Positions 8,363 to 17,665 are shown, counted from the first letter of the stretch. The stretch is DNA of 64,000 nt from Acidaminococcus sp050873445 (GCF_050873445.1 NZ_JBNMIU010000004.1:1-64000), one strand, 5' to 3'. Numbers and translations are program-made. Notes: generated by a model from the letters alone, not told the origin.

Positions 8363-10039
8363 ATGCTGAGTGACATCGAGATTGCGCAAAAGAACGTCAT
8401 GGAACCCATCAGCAAAATCGCTGACAATCTGGGAATCCTGCCGGAAGAACTGGAACAATATGGCCATTACAAGGCCAAACTTTCTCTGGATGTACTGAAA
8501 CGTCTGGAAAATAAACCCAACGGGAAATTGGTCCTGGTGACTGCCATCACCCCTACTCCTGCCGGGGAGGGAAAATCCACTACCAGCATTGGCCTGGCTG
8601 ATGCTCTGCGGAAAATCGGCAAACACCCTGTGGTTGCCCTGCGTGAACCGTCCCTGGGTCCCGTATTCGGCATCAAGGGCGGTGCTGCCGGCGGCGGCTA
8701 TGCCCAGGTGGTACCCATGGATGATATCAACCTGCATTTCACCGGTGATATGCATGCCATTACTGCCGTGAACAACCTGCTGGCCGCTATGATCGACAAC
8801 CACATCCATCATGGCAACCAGCTGCGGATCGATGCCCGTCAGATTACCTGGCGCCGGGTACTGGATATGAATGACCGCGCCCTGCGGAAAGTAGTGGTGG
8901 GGCTGGGCGGAAAAGTGAACGGCTTCCCCCGGGAAGATGCCTTTACCATTACCGTGGCCTCTGAAATCATGGCCATCCTGTGCCTGGCCAAAGATCTGGA
9001 AGATCTGAAAGCGCGGTTCGGCCGGATCGTCATCGGCAGCGATCTGGATGGAAATCCGGTGTACGTGCACCAGCTGGGCTGCGAGGGCGCCATGGCCATG
9101 CTGATGAAGGATGCCATCAAACCGAATCTGGTCCAGACCCTGGAATACACTCCGGCCATCATCCACGGCGGTCCTTTTGCCAATATCGCCCACGGCTGCA
9201 ACTCCATTCTGGCCACCAAGATGGCTTTGAAACTGGGGGATGTGGCCATTACGGAAGCCGGTTTCGGTGCTGACCTTGGGGCCGAAAAATTCATCGACAT
9301 CAAATGCCACTATGCCGGACTGTATCCGGATGCGGTGGTCGTGGTAGCTACCATCCGTGCCTTGAAGATGCACGGCGGCGTAGCCAAGGCCGATTTGGGC
9401 AAGGAAAATGTCCAGGCTCTCAGCGACGGATTCAGCAATCTGGCCAAACAGGTGGAAAATATGCGGAGCTTCGGGCTGCCGGTCCTGGTGGCCATCAATA
9501 AGTTTGCTACGGATACGCCGGCAGAAATCGATATGCTGCTGCAGAAATGCGCCAGCTACGGCGTGGAAGTGACCTTGAACGAAAGCTGGGAAAAGGGCGG
9601 TGAAGGCGGTCTGGATATGGCCCGCAAACTGGCCAAAATCCTGGATGAACAGGGACAGGCTCCCCAAAAGGTAGAACTGTATGATGTGAATGATACCATC
9701 CCCAACAAGCTGAAAGCCATTGTGACCAAAATCTATGGCGGCGATGGTGTGACCTTCACTCCCAATGCCAGGAAGCAAATCAAACAGCTGGAAGAATGGG
9801 GCCTGGATAAGCTGCCGGTATGCGTAGCCAAGACCCAATATTCGCTCAGCGACAACCCGGCTCTCCTGGGTGCTCCCAGCGGGTTCAAGATCAATGTACA
9901 GGATGTCCGGGTTTCCAATGGTGCCGGTTTCATCGTTTGTCAGACCAGTAACATCATGGTGATGCCCGGTCTGCCCAAACATCCGGCGGCTCTGAACATG
10001 GACATCGACAACAACGGCAAGATCACTGGTTTGTTCTGA
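8363..10039 (+). CDS. fhs: Formate--tetrahydrofolate ligase
   Basis: Interconverts formate plus THF plus ATP with 10-formyl-THF. In this setting it probably runs in the ATP-forming direction, releasing formate from histidine-derived one-carbon units. The 558 residues are the usual length. The P-loop TPTPAGEGKST is near 64-73, and the family's EPSLGPVFGIKGGAAGGGY segment follows at about 95-115. GGAGGG precedes ATG 8363 by about seven bases; an in-frame TTG immediately upstream is less likely. It lies between ftcD and fchA. Confidence 0.96.
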   Translation: MLSDIEIAQKNVMEPISKIADNLGILPEELEQYGHYKAKLSLDVLKRLENKPNGKLVLVTAITPTPAGEGKSTTSIGLADALRKIGKHPVVALREPSLGPVFGIKGGAAGGGYAQVVPMDDINLHFTGDMHAITAVNNLLAAMIDNHIHHGNQLRIDARQITWRRVLDMNDRALRKVVVGLGGKVNGFPREDAFTITVASEIMAILCLAKDLEDLKARFGRIVIGSDLDGNPVYVHQLGCEGAMAMLMKDAIKPNLVQTLEYTPAIIHGGPFANIAHGCNSILATKMALKLGDVAITEAGFGADLGAEKFIDIKCHYAGLYPDAVVVVATIRALKMHGGVAKADLGKENVQALSDGFSNLAKQVENMRSFGLPVLVAINKFATDTPAEIDMLLQKCASYGVEVTLNESWEKGGEGGLDMARKLAKILDEQGQAPQKVELYDVNDTIPNKLKAIVTKIYGGDGVTFTPNARKQIKQLEEWGLDKLPVCVAKTQYSLSDNPALLGAPSGFKINVQDVRVSNGAGFIVCQTSNIMVMPGLPKHPAALNMDIDNNGKITGLF

Positions 10040-10058
10040 TACAGGAGGGATACTCCCC

Positions 10059-10679
10059 ATGGAATTGAAGAAACTCACGGTAGAAGGTTTTATCAATGAA
10101 ACAGCGTCTTCCTCTCCGGCACCTGGGGGCGGCAGCATCGCTGCCCTGAATGCGGCCTCTTCCGCAGCTCTGATCGCCATGGTGGCCCAGCTGACCCTGG
10201 GCAAGGAAAAATATGCTGATTCTCAGGAAGAAATGCAGGAAGTGGTCCGGAAGGCCGGTGCCATGAAAGATCAGTTCCTGGCTTTCATCGATGAGGACAG
10301 CAATGCTTTCAACAAAATCATGGCTGCCTTTAAGCTGCCCAAGGATACGGACGAAGCCAAGAAGGCCCGCAGCGCAGCCATTCAGGATGCCACTAAGGGT
10401 GCAGCTCTGGTTCCCTTCAAGGTAGGTCAGACAGCCAATGAGCTGTTTGACCTGGCCGAGGCAGTGATCCTGCGGGGCAACCCCAATGCGGTGACAGATG
10501 GGGCTGTAGCTGCCATGAACGCCCGGGCCGCTGTACGGGGAGCGTTCCTGAATGTGAAAATCAATCTGGGCAGCATCAAAGATGTCCTGTTTGTGGAAGA
10601 GCTGAAGAAACGGATGGCTGAAATCGAAGCCGATGTGGACTCCAGAGAACAGGCCCTGCTGGCCAAGGTGAAGCTGTAA
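10059..10679 (+). CDS. fchA: Methenyl/formimino-THF cyclodeaminase
   Basis: Converts 5-formimino-THF to 5,10-methenyl-THF and ammonia, following FtcD. The 206 residues correspond to the FTCD_C domain (PF04961), all helical, with the family signature SPAPGGGSIAALNAASSAAL near residues 19-38. It starts 20 bases after fhs with AGGAGGG upstream and closes the ftcD-fhs-fchA unit. A dehydrogenase/cyclohydrolase needed to link methenyl-THF to 10-formyl-THF is not in this window. Confidence 0.94.
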   Translation: MELKKLTVEGFINETASSSPAPGGGSIAALNAASSAALIAMVAQLTLGKEKYADSQEEMQEVVRKAGAMKDQFLAFIDEDSNAFNKIMAAFKLPKDTDEAKKARSAAIQDATKGAALVPFKVGQTANELFDLAEAVILRGNPNAVTDGAVAAMNARAAVRGAFLNVKINLGSIKDVLFVEELKKRMAEIEADVDSREQALLAKVKL

Positions 10680-10685
10680 TTGTAG

Positions 10686-10725
10686 AAAAAATCGGGACTG
10701 CTGAAAGAGCGGCCCCGATTTTTTT
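10686..10725 (+). terminator. Terminator after fchA
   Basis: AAAAAATCGGG pairs with CCCGATTTTTT at 10715-10725, with a T-run. Confidence 0.85.
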
Positions 10726-10751
10726 GGATGAAATGGAATTTGATGGAAAGC

Positions 10752-10780
10752 TTTACTCCTTTTCTCTACTGTGCTAAAAT
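10752..10780 (+). promoter_or_regulatory. Promoter of a short transcript
   Basis: TTTACT (10752-10757), a 17-base spacer ending in TGC, and TAAAAT (10775-10780) form a good extended -10 promoter only about 25 bases before a perfect terminator. Confidence 0.5.
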
Positions 10781-10786
10781 ACTATA

Positions 10787-10834
10787 TCTGTTGGACAACC
10801 TGCGAAAGGGTGTTGCTCATGCAACACCCTTTTT
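10787..10834 (+). ncRNA. Candidate short RNA or attenuated leader
   Basis: From the promoter at 10752-10780, transcription would begin near 10787. It would meet a perfect 12-base stem (10805-10816 with 10821-10832, loop TCAT) followed by T5. The RNA would be about 48 bases. It could be a small RNA or a prematurely ended leader of the transporter gene at 11055. Confidence 0.35.
10805..10834 (+). terminator. Perfect hairpin terminator
   Basis: AAAGGGTGTTGC pairs with GCAACACCCTTT around TCAT, with a T-run. It is the second terminator after fchA. Confidence 0.85.
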
Positions 10835-10887
10835 GAGTCCATAGAACGTCCTTGCTTTAGTGCAATACTTTAATAAAAAACATCAAA

Positions 10888-10900
10888 GTATACAGTATAC
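10888..10900. promoter_or_regulatory. Palindromic operator-like site
   Basis: GTATACAGTATAC is a perfect palindrome around a central A, in AT-rich DNA upstream of the transporter/hutH promoter. It could bind a dimeric regulator, but nothing else identifies it. Confidence 0.3.
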
Positions 10901-10943
10901 AGAAAAAAGAAAATTCAAAATTAAATTCAAAAACACGCATCTA

Positions 10944-10976
10944 TTTGACTTTTTTCTGACAGTTACCCGGTACAAT
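10944..10976 (+). promoter_or_regulatory. Transporter/hutH promoter with shared hut element
   Basis: TTTGACTTTTTTCTGA (10944-10959) stands 27 bases before TACAAT (10971-10976). The equivalent sequence before hutU is at exactly the same distance. Measured as -35/-10, the spacer is 20 bases, too long without an activator. TGGACG follows at 10995-11000. Confidence 0.5.
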
Positions 10977-11054
10977 GATAGCGTAAAAAGGATATGGACG
11001 ATGCAGGCGTCCCCATCTACGGAAAAGTAAATCAAGAAAAGGAGTGATCAACGT

Positions 11055-12359
11055 ATGGAAATCTTAACCAACCCCATTGTCGTCTCGGTCATCGTCATGG
11101 CCGTACTCTGCCTGCTGAAAATGAATGTGCTGTTCGCCATTTTGGCGGCGGCCATCGTAGCAGGTGCCACGGGTGGGCTGAACATCGACAAGACAGTCAG
11201 TGTCCTGATCGGCGGGATGGGCGGTAATTCGGAAACCGCTCTGAGTTATATCCTGCTGGGGACTCTGGCTGTAGCCATCGGGCAGTCCGGGCTGGCAGAC
11301 ATCGTCGCACGGAAAATCACCAAAGTGGTGGGAACGAAAAAAATCGCCTTTGTTTTCCTGATTGCTTTCGTTTCCTGTTTTTCCCAGAACCTGATCCCTG
11401 TCCACATCGCTTTCATCCCTATCCTGATTCCCCCGCTGCTGCTGGTGATGAACCACATGAAACTGGACCGGAGAGCAGTGGCCTGTGCCCTGACCTTTGG
11501 GCTGAAAGCACCGTACGTTTCCCTGCCGGTTGGTTTCGGGCTGCTGTTCATGACCATCATCAAAGATCAGATGGTTGCCAATAATGTACAGGTCGCCATC
11601 AGTGACATCTCTTCCGTGATGTGGATCGGCGGTGCTTCCATGCTGGTGGGCCTGGTGCTGGCCGTTATTTTCTACAGCCGTTCCCGGGAATACCAGGATC
11701 TGCCCATCATGGGCCAGGACGAACACGCTGACCAGACAGAAATGAATGCCGACTGCTGGAAGGCCCTGGCCGGGGCAGCAGCTGCTTTCATAGCCCAGTT
11801 GTACTTCAAATCCCTGCCCATCGGTGCTATATGCGGTCTGCTGGTACTGCTGCTGACCGGCAGCATCAAATGGAACAAAATGGATCTTGTGGTCAATGAC
11901 GGCGTCAAGATGATGGGCTTTATTGCTTTCGTCATGCTGGTAGCTGCCGGCTATGCCAACGTCCTGCGGGAAACCCACTCTGTGGAATCCCTGGTCATGG
12001 CTACAACCTCTATCATCAACACCAAGCTTGGCGGTGCCTTCCTGATGCTGGCCGTTGGACTGCTGATTACCATGGGTATCGGGACTTCCTTCGGGACCAT
12101 CCCTGTAGTTGCTTCCATCTATATCCCCATGGGTCTGAAATTGGGCTTCGGGATTCCGTCCATCATCCTGCTGATTGGTGTGGCTGCAGCTCTGGGCGAT
12201 GCCGGTTCCCCGGCTTCCGACTCCACACTGGGACCCACTTCCGGGCTCAATGCGGACGGACAGCATAATCACATCTGGGATACCTGCGTACCCACGTTTC
12301 TTTTCTTCGATATCCCTCTGTTCATCGGCGGGCTGATCGGCGCCATGATCCTGGGCTGA
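11055..12359 (+). CDS. Na+/H+ antiporter-family transporter, probable histidine permease
   Basis: A 434-residue membrane protein with about 11-12 helices of the Na_H_antiporter family (PF03553; YuiF-like), which includes putative amino-acid permeases. The loop DAGSPASDSTLGPTSGLNADG near the C-terminus is a typical re-entrant, Asp/Ser-rich family segment. AGGAGTGATCAACGT precedes the ATG. It stands between hutD/ftcD and hutH and probably shares a transcript with hutH, 93 bases downstream, so histidine uptake is the natural inference. The substrate is not visible in the sequence. Confidence 0.85.
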   Translation: MEILTNPIVVSVIVMAVLCLLKMNVLFAILAAAIVAGATGGLNIDKTVSVLIGGMGGNSETALSYILLGTLAVAIGQSGLADIVARKITKVVGTKKIAFVFLIAFVSCFSQNLIPVHIAFIPILIPPLLLVMNHMKLDRRAVACALTFGLKAPYVSLPVGFGLLFMTIIKDQMVANNVQVAISDISSVMWIGGASMLVGLVLAVIFYSRSREYQDLPIMGQDEHADQTEMNADCWKALAGAAAAFIAQLYFKSLPIGAICGLLVLLLTGSIKWNKMDLVVNDGVKMMGFIAFVMLVAAGYANVLRETHSVESLVMATTSIINTKLGGAFLMLAVGLLITMGIGTSFGTIPVVASIYIPMGLKLGFGIPSIILLIGVAAALGDAGSPASDSTLGPTSGLNADGQHNHIWDTCVPTFLFFDIPLFIGGLIGAMILG

Positions 12360-12370
12360 TAGAATCAAAA

Positions 12371-12394
12371 ACAGGGGCTGTGTACAGCCCCTGT
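12371..12394 (+). terminator. Weak hairpin between transporter and hutH
   Basis: ACAGGGGCTG (12371-12380) pairs perfectly with CAGCCCCTGT (12385-12394), but only CCTTCT follows. Partial readthrough into hutH is likely, since no clear promoter is seen between them. Confidence 0.55.
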
Positions 12395-12452
12395 CCTTCT
12401 AAAGGAATAAAAACAAAGATTCAGATACTGGAAATTAAAGGAGGATGCCATT

Positions 12453-14015
12453 ATGTTACTGAAAGATGTAAAAGCCATTAAAGAAGTTGTCCTGACCGGG
12501 AATGACCTGTCCCTGGAACAATTGATCGCTGTCAGCCGCTATGGTGCCAAATTATCTTTTGATCCGGATGCTGTAGCTCGCATCAAAGCTTCCCGTGCTC
12601 TGATCGATGACATCGTCAACAGCGACCGTGTGGTCTATGGTGTTACCACCGGGTTCGGCTCTCTCTGCCGGGTCCATATTTCTAAAGAAGACTGCGCTCA
12701 GCTCCAGGAAAACCTGATCCGGACCCACTCCTGCGGCTATGGCAAACCTCTGAGTAAGGAAGTGACCCGGGCTGCTATGACCATTCGGGCCAACGCTCTG
12801 GTCAAAGGGTATTCCGGTATCCGTCTGTCCACCCTGCAGACTCTGGTAGATATGATTAACAAGGGTGTCCATCCCTACATCCCTGAAAAAGGCTCCCTGG
12901 GTGCTTCCGGCGATCTGGCGCCGCTGGCCCATATGGTACTGCCCATGCTGGGCCTGGGCGATGCCGAATACCAGGGCACGCTGATGCCGGGCAGGGAAGC
13001 CATGGAAAAGGCCGGTATCCCCATCATCCATCTGGAAGCCAAGGAAGGTCTGGCTTTGATTAACGGTACACCAATCCTGACTGCCATGGGTGTGTTTGCC
13101 CTGTGGGAAGGCATGAGCCTGCTGAAACAGAGCGATATTGCCGCTGCTCTTTCCATTGAAGCACAGCGGGGCATCATCGATGCTTTCGATGAACGGCTCC
13201 ACGTAATCCGTCCTCACAGAGGACAGTTGGATACTGCTTATAACATGCGCAGCCTGCTGAAGGGAAGTACCTATGTGACCCATCAGGGCCAGCTGAAGGT
13301 ACAGGATGCCTACTGTCTGCGCTGCGTGCCTCAGATCCACGGAGCCAGCAAGGATGCCCTGGGCTTCGTGAAGGACAAGGTTGATATTGAAATCAATGCA
13401 GCTACGGATAATCCCATCGTCCTGCCGGATGGCGATGTAATCTCCGGCGGCAACTTCCATGGAGAACCCATGGCTCTGCCCTTCGACTTCCTGGGCATCG
13501 GCATTTCGGAAATCGCCAACGTGTCCGAACGGCGTCTGGAACGGCTGATCAATAACTCCCTGAGCGGATTCCCGTCCTTCCTTGTGAAACATTCCGGCCT
13601 GAACTCCGGTTTCATGATTACCCAATATGCCGCTGCCGCACTGGTCAGTGAAAACAAAGTCCTGGCCCATCCTGCTTCTGTTGACTCCATTCCTTCCTGC
13701 GAAAATCAGGAAGACCTGGTCAGCATGGGTGCCCATGCTGCACGGAAAGCCGGTGAAATTGCCTTCAACGCCCGCCGGGTGGTGGCAACTGAAATCCTGG
13801 CTGCCTGCCAGGCCATCGATCTGCGGGAAGGCGAAGGGTTCAAGCTGGGTGCCGGTACTCAGGCTGCTTATGACGCCGTACGGAAAACCAATGATTTCAT
13901 TGCTTACGATAAAGACATCGAGATGTTCAAAGAACTGGAAAAGATCACCGATCTGGTCCAGAGCGGCGGCATCCTGGATGCGGTAGAAGACAAAGTCGAC
14001 CTGAAATTCTTCTAA
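12453..14015 (+). CDS. hutH: Histidine ammonia-lyase
   Basis: Removes ammonia from L-histidine to give urocanate, the first step of the pathway. The 520 residues fit the family. The self-forming MIO cofactor comes from A151-S152-G153 within GSLGASGDLAPLAH. Other active-site stretches are present, such as YGVTTGFG near residue 59 and the NPIV segment around 325. AAAGGAGGATGCC precedes the ATG. A strong terminator follows. Confidence 0.97.
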   Translation: MLLKDVKAIKEVVLTGNDLSLEQLIAVSRYGAKLSFDPDAVARIKASRALIDDIVNSDRVVYGVTTGFGSLCRVHISKEDCAQLQENLIRTHSCGYGKPLSKEVTRAAMTIRANALVKGYSGIRLSTLQTLVDMINKGVHPYIPEKGSLGASGDLAPLAHMVLPMLGLGDAEYQGTLMPGREAMEKAGIPIIHLEAKEGLALINGTPILTAMGVFALWEGMSLLKQSDIAAALSIEAQRGIIDAFDERLHVIRPHRGQLDTAYNMRSLLKGSTYVTHQGQLKVQDAYCLRCVPQIHGASKDALGFVKDKVDIEINAATDNPIVLPDGDVISGGNFHGEPMALPFDFLGIGISEIANVSERRLERLINNSLSGFPSFLVKHSGLNSGFMITQYAAAALVSENKVLAHPASVDSIPSCENQEDLVSMGAHAARKAGEIAFNARRVVATEILAACQAIDLREGEGFKLGAGTQAAYDAVRKTNDFIAYDKDIEMFKELEKITDLVQSGGILDAVEDKVDLKFF

Positions 14016-14048
14016 TACAGACAACTCCCTTATCTCCATCCCTTCATC

Positions 14049-14088
14049 AAAGAGCTGTGGACACGCATCCACAGCTCTTTTCTTTTCT
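14049..14088 (+). terminator. Terminator after hutH
   Basis: AAAGAGCTGTGGA (14049-14061) pairs with TCCACAGCTCTTT (14068-14080), followed by a T-rich run. Confidence 0.85.
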
Positions 14089-14139
14089 CCCGGCAGACAG
14101 TCGTTTTTTTGATTTTCTTTTGACGGAATTGGAAGAAAA

Positions 14140-14226
14140 CGTCCAGAGAATGGACGGAAAATCACAGAATTTTTTCTGGAAGAAGAGGGAGAATTGGACG
14201 TTTTTCCGATGAAGGTTCCGTACAAT
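14140..14226 (+). promoter_or_regulatory. hutU promoter with TGGACG cluster
   Basis: TACAAT at 14221-14226 lacks a correctly spaced -35. TTGGACGTTTTTCCGA (14194-14209) lies 27 bases upstream, matching the element before the transporter/hutH unit. Two further TGGACG motifs, one inverted (14140-14145) and one direct (14151-14156), lie upstream, as expected for an activator site. Confidence 0.5.
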
Positions 14227-14290
14227 AAAGACGTAATCAGAAAGGAAAGCACGTTTCCTCAAGAAACATACTGAAAAGGAGTGGTTCAAT

Positions 14291-16339
14291 ATGAAAAATG
14301 AAGACATCGGAAAAGCCATGACGATCAAATTGGAGTTCCCCAACGGACTGCCGAAACCAAAACCTTTCCAGGAAGGCATTCGCCGGGCTCCGGATCGTGG
14401 CTTCCGTCTGACGCCTGCCCAGACTGAAATCGCTCTGAAAAACGCACTGCGGTACATCCCTGAAAAATACCATGAAGAACTGATCCCGGAATTCCTGGAA
14501 GAACTGACTACCCGGGGCCGGATCTATGGCTATCGATTCCGTCCGGAAGGCCGAATTTATGGGAAACCCATTGATGAATATAAAGGCAAATGCACCGAAG
14601 GCAAGGCCTTCCAGGTGATGATCGACAACAACCTGGACTTTGAAGTGGCCCTGTATCCGTATGAACTGGTAACCTACGGTGAAACCGGCAGCGTGTGCCA
14701 TGACTGGATGCAATACCTGCTGATTAAAAAATACCTGGAGAACATGACACCGGACCAGACTCTGGTCATGGAATCCGGCCATCCCCTGGGCCTGTTCCAT
14801 TCCAAACCGGAAGCTCCCCGGGTCATCATCACCAACGGCCTGATGATTGGTGAATATGACAATCTGAAAGACTGGGAAATCGCTGAAGAAATGGGCGTCG
14901 CCAACTACGGGCAGATGACCGCGGGCGGCTGGATGTACATCGGGCCGCAAGGAATCGTGCATGGCACATTCAATACTATTTTGAATGCCGGCCGTATGAA
15001 ACTGGGTATCCCTGAAGATGGGGACTTGGGTGGCAAGCTGTTCATCACATCCGGGCTGGGCGGCATGAGCGGTGCTCAGGGCAAGGCGGCAGAAATTGCC
15101 AACTGCACAGCCATCGTTGCCGAAGTGGATGCCTCCCGGATCAAGACCCGTCTGGATCAGGGCTGGATCTCCGGCGTATCCGATTCTCTGCCGGAAGTAT
15201 TCGACCTGGCTCATAAATCCATGGCTGAAAAGAAAGGCAAAGCCTACGCATACCATGGCAACATCGTGGATCTGCTGGAATACATCGTGGATCATAACAT
15301 CCATGTGGACCTGGTTTCCGACCAGACTTCCTGCCATAATGCCTACAACGGCGGTTACTGCCCGCAGGGTCTGACTTTTGAACAGCGGACCCAGATGCTG
15401 GCTGAGGATCCCAAATATTTCCGTGAACTGGTGGACAAAACCCTCCATGCCCACTTTGCAGCTCTGAAAAAGATTACTGCCCGCGGTGTATACTTCTTCG
15501 ATTATGGCAACTCTTTCATGAAGGCTGTGTTCGATTCCGGCGTGAAGGAAATCTCCAAGAACGGTGTGGACGATAAAGACGGGTTCATCTGGCCGTCCTA
15601 CGTAGAAGATATCATGGGGCCGCAGCTGTTCGACTATGGCTATGGACCGTTCCGCTGGGTCTGCCTGTCCGGCAAACCGGAAGACCTGCATAAGACCGAT
15701 ATGGCAGCCATGAGCTGCATCGACGTGAACCGCCGGTATCAGGATCGGGATAACTACAACTGGATCCGTGACGCCGAAAAGAACAAACTGGTGGTAGGTA
15801 CCCAGGCTCGTATCCTGTACCAGGATGAAGTAGGTCGTGTGAAGATTGCCTTGAAATTCAATGAACTGGTCCGCAAAGGCGAAATCGGGCCTGTGATGAT
15901 GGGACGTGACCATCACGATGTATCCGGTACGGATTCTCCGTTCCGTGAAACCAGTAACATCAAAGACGGGTCTAATGTGATGGCCGATATGGCTGTACAG
16001 TGCTTCGCCGGGAACGCAGCCAGAGGCATGAGCCTGTGTGCCCTGCACAATGGCGGCGGCGTAGGGATCGGCAAGGCAATCAACGGCGGCTTTGGGCTGG
16101 TGCTGGATGGCAGCCATCGGGTAGACGAAATCATCCGCAGTTCCCTGAGCTGGGATGTAATCAGCGGTGTAGCCCGCCGGAGCTGGGCACGGAATGAACA
16201 CGCTATGGAAACTGCGCTGGAATTCAACCAGACTCGTCTGGGCGTCGGACAGATTACTCTGCCTTACCTGACGGACGAAGCCAAGATCAAAGATGCAGTG
16301 GCCAGGGTATATCCGAACGCCCATGTAATCAAAGACTGA
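14291..16339 (+). CDS. hutU: Urocanate hydratase
   Basis: Adds water to urocanate to give 4-imidazolone-5-propionate, using tightly bound NAD+ as electrophile. At 682 residues it is the long form, close to the roughly 676-residue eukaryotic enzyme, rather than the roughly 555-residue Pseudomonas/Bacillus form. Recognisable segments include the TSGLGGMSGAQGKAAEIA nucleotide-binding stretch near 253-272 and DQTSCHNAYNGGYCPQG near 343-360. AAGGAGTGG precedes the ATG. hutI begins 67 bases downstream across a hairpin. Confidence 0.96.
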   Translation: MKNEDIGKAMTIKLEFPNGLPKPKPFQEGIRRAPDRGFRLTPAQTEIALKNALRYIPEKYHEELIPEFLEELTTRGRIYGYRFRPEGRIYGKPIDEYKGKCTEGKAFQVMIDNNLDFEVALYPYELVTYGETGSVCHDWMQYLLIKKYLENMTPDQTLVMESGHPLGLFHSKPEAPRVIITNGLMIGEYDNLKDWEIAEEMGVANYGQMTAGGWMYIGPQGIVHGTFNTILNAGRMKLGIPEDGDLGGKLFITSGLGGMSGAQGKAAEIANCTAIVAEVDASRIKTRLDQGWISGVSDSLPEVFDLAHKSMAEKKGKAYAYHGNIVDLLEYIVDHNIHVDLVSDQTSCHNAYNGGYCPQGLTFEQRTQMLAEDPKYFRELVDKTLHAHFAALKKITARGVYFFDYGNSFMKAVFDSGVKEISKNGVDDKDGFIWPSYVEDIMGPQLFDYGYGPFRWVCLSGKPEDLHKTDMAAMSCIDVNRRYQDRDNYNWIRDAEKNKLVVGTQARILYQDEVGRVKIALKFNELVRKGEIGPVMMGRDHHDVSGTDSPFRETSNIKDGSNVMADMAVQCFAGNAARGMSLCALHNGGGVGIGKAINGGFGLVLDGSHRVDEIIRSSLSWDVISGVARRSWARNEHAMETALEFNQTRLGVGQITLPYLTDEAKIKDAVARVYPNAHVIKD

Positions 16340-16360
16340 CTGAGGATTTGAACAACAGGA

Positions 16361-16391
16361 AAAGATTGCCGCCTTACGGGCGGCAATCTTT
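16361..16391 (+). terminator. Hairpin between hutU and hutI
   Basis: AAAGATTGCCGCC (16361-16373) pairs with GGCGGCAATCTTT (16379-16391). Few T residues follow and the hutI ribosome binding site comes at once, so it may be leaky or may stabilise the hutU message. Confidence 0.6.
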
Positions 16392-16406
16392 GTAAGGAGG
16401 AAGACT

Positions 16407-17648
16407 ATGAACGATCGCCTGCTCATCAAAAATGCAGCCCAAATCGTCACCCCGCTGGGGAAGACTGCCCGCCGGGGCCGGGAAATGAAACAGCTGAAAA
16501 TCTATGAGAATCAGTCCATCTTGATTGAAAACGGGAAGATCCGCAGCATCGGAAATCAGCCAGACTGGGAAAAGCTGGTGCCGGCGGACAAACAGATCGA
16601 TGCCCGGGGCAAAGCTGTACTCCCCGGCTTTGTGGATTCCCATACCCATCTGGTGTTCGGTGGGTATCGGCCCGATGAATTCCTGTGGCGTATGGAAGGC
16701 ATGAGCTACATGGAAATCATGGAACGGGGAGGCGGTATCCTAAATACTATGAAAGCCACCCGTGAAGCCAGCGAAGAAGAGCTGGTAGACCACAGCATGG
16801 ACTTTTTGAAGAAGATGCTGGCCATGGGGGTCACTACCGTGGAAGCCAAGAGCGGTTATGGCCAGGATCATGATACGGAAATCAAACAGATGAAAGTGGT
16901 GCAGGAGCTGAACAGCCGCCAGCCCATCGAACTGGTTTCCACGTTCCTTGGAGCTCATGCAGTCCCGCCGGAATTCAAGGACCGGGGCGATGACTTCATT
17001 GAATTCCTGTTGAAAAACGTGATGCCGGAAGTGGCCAGGGACCATCTGGCAGAATTCTGCGATGTGTTCTGTGAAAAAGGGGTATTTTCCATTGAGCAGA
17101 GCCGTCATCTTCTTCAGGAAGCACGGAAGATGGGTTTTAAACTAAAAATCCATGCAGATGAAATTGTCAGCCTGGGCGGCGCTGAACTGGCGGGTGAACT
17201 CCATGCCACCAGTGCCGATCATCTGCTCCATGCCAGCGATGCGGGAATCAAGGCCATGGCCGAAAACGGTGTGGTGTCCACTCTGCTGCCCACTACGGCC
17301 TTCTGCCTGAAGGAACCCTTTGCCCGAGCAAGGAAAATGATCGATGCGGGCTGTGCCGTAGCCCTGGCTACGGACTTCAATCCCGGCAGCGGTTTTACCT
17401 TTTCGGTACCGCTGATGATCGGGCTGGCTGTGATCTACATGAAAATGACGGCGGAGGAAGCCATTACGGCTTTGACCTTGAATGGGGCAGCAGCTGTGGA
17501 CCGGGCAGATCGGATCGGTTCCCTGGAACCGGGGAAACAGGCTGATCTGGTGATTCTCCAGTATCCGTCCTATAAATTCCTGCCCTATCATACGGGCATC
17601 AACATTGTGGAAATGGTGGTCAAGAACGGCAAAGTGGTGGTCCGCTGA
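16407..17648 (+). CDS. hutI: Imidazolonepropionase
   Basis: Opens the imidazolone ring to give N-formimino-L-glutamate, which FtcD then uses. It is a metal-dependent amidohydrolase of 413 residues. The metal site HTH is at 79-81 in DSHTHLVFGG. Further expected elements are KIHADEIV near 247 and ATDFNPGS near 317. AAGGAGG stands before the ATG. It ends the catabolic part of the hut region, and a strong terminator follows. Confidence 0.96.
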   Translation: MNDRLLIKNAAQIVTPLGKTARRGREMKQLKIYENQSILIENGKIRSIGNQPDWEKLVPADKQIDARGKAVLPGFVDSHTHLVFGGYRPDEFLWRMEGMSYMEIMERGGGILNTMKATREASEEELVDHSMDFLKKMLAMGVTTVEAKSGYGQDHDTEIKQMKVVQELNSRQPIELVSTFLGAHAVPPEFKDRGDDFIEFLLKNVMPEVARDHLAEFCDVFCEKGVFSIEQSRHLLQEARKMGFKLKIHADEIVSLGGAELAGELHATSADHLLHASDAGIKAMAENGVVSTLLPTTAFCLKEPFARARKMIDAGCAVALATDFNPGSGFTFSVPLMIGLAVIYMKMTAEEAITALTLNGAAAVDRADRIGSLEPGKQADLVILQYPSYKFLPYHTGINIVEMVVKNGKVVVR

Positions 17649-17665
17649 GCCGGAAAGACTTGAAA

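Noticed and set aside
7382..10204. A 940-codon open frame on the minus strand across ftcD, fhs and part of fchA
   Set aside because: It is the mirror of three clear genes with GC-rich third positions. Its translation is rich in His, Gln and Pro and resembles no protein; no ribosome binding site or promoter supports it.
14237..16450. A 737-codon minus-strand frame over hutU
   Set aside because: It is a shadow of hutU; low-complexity composition and no start signals.
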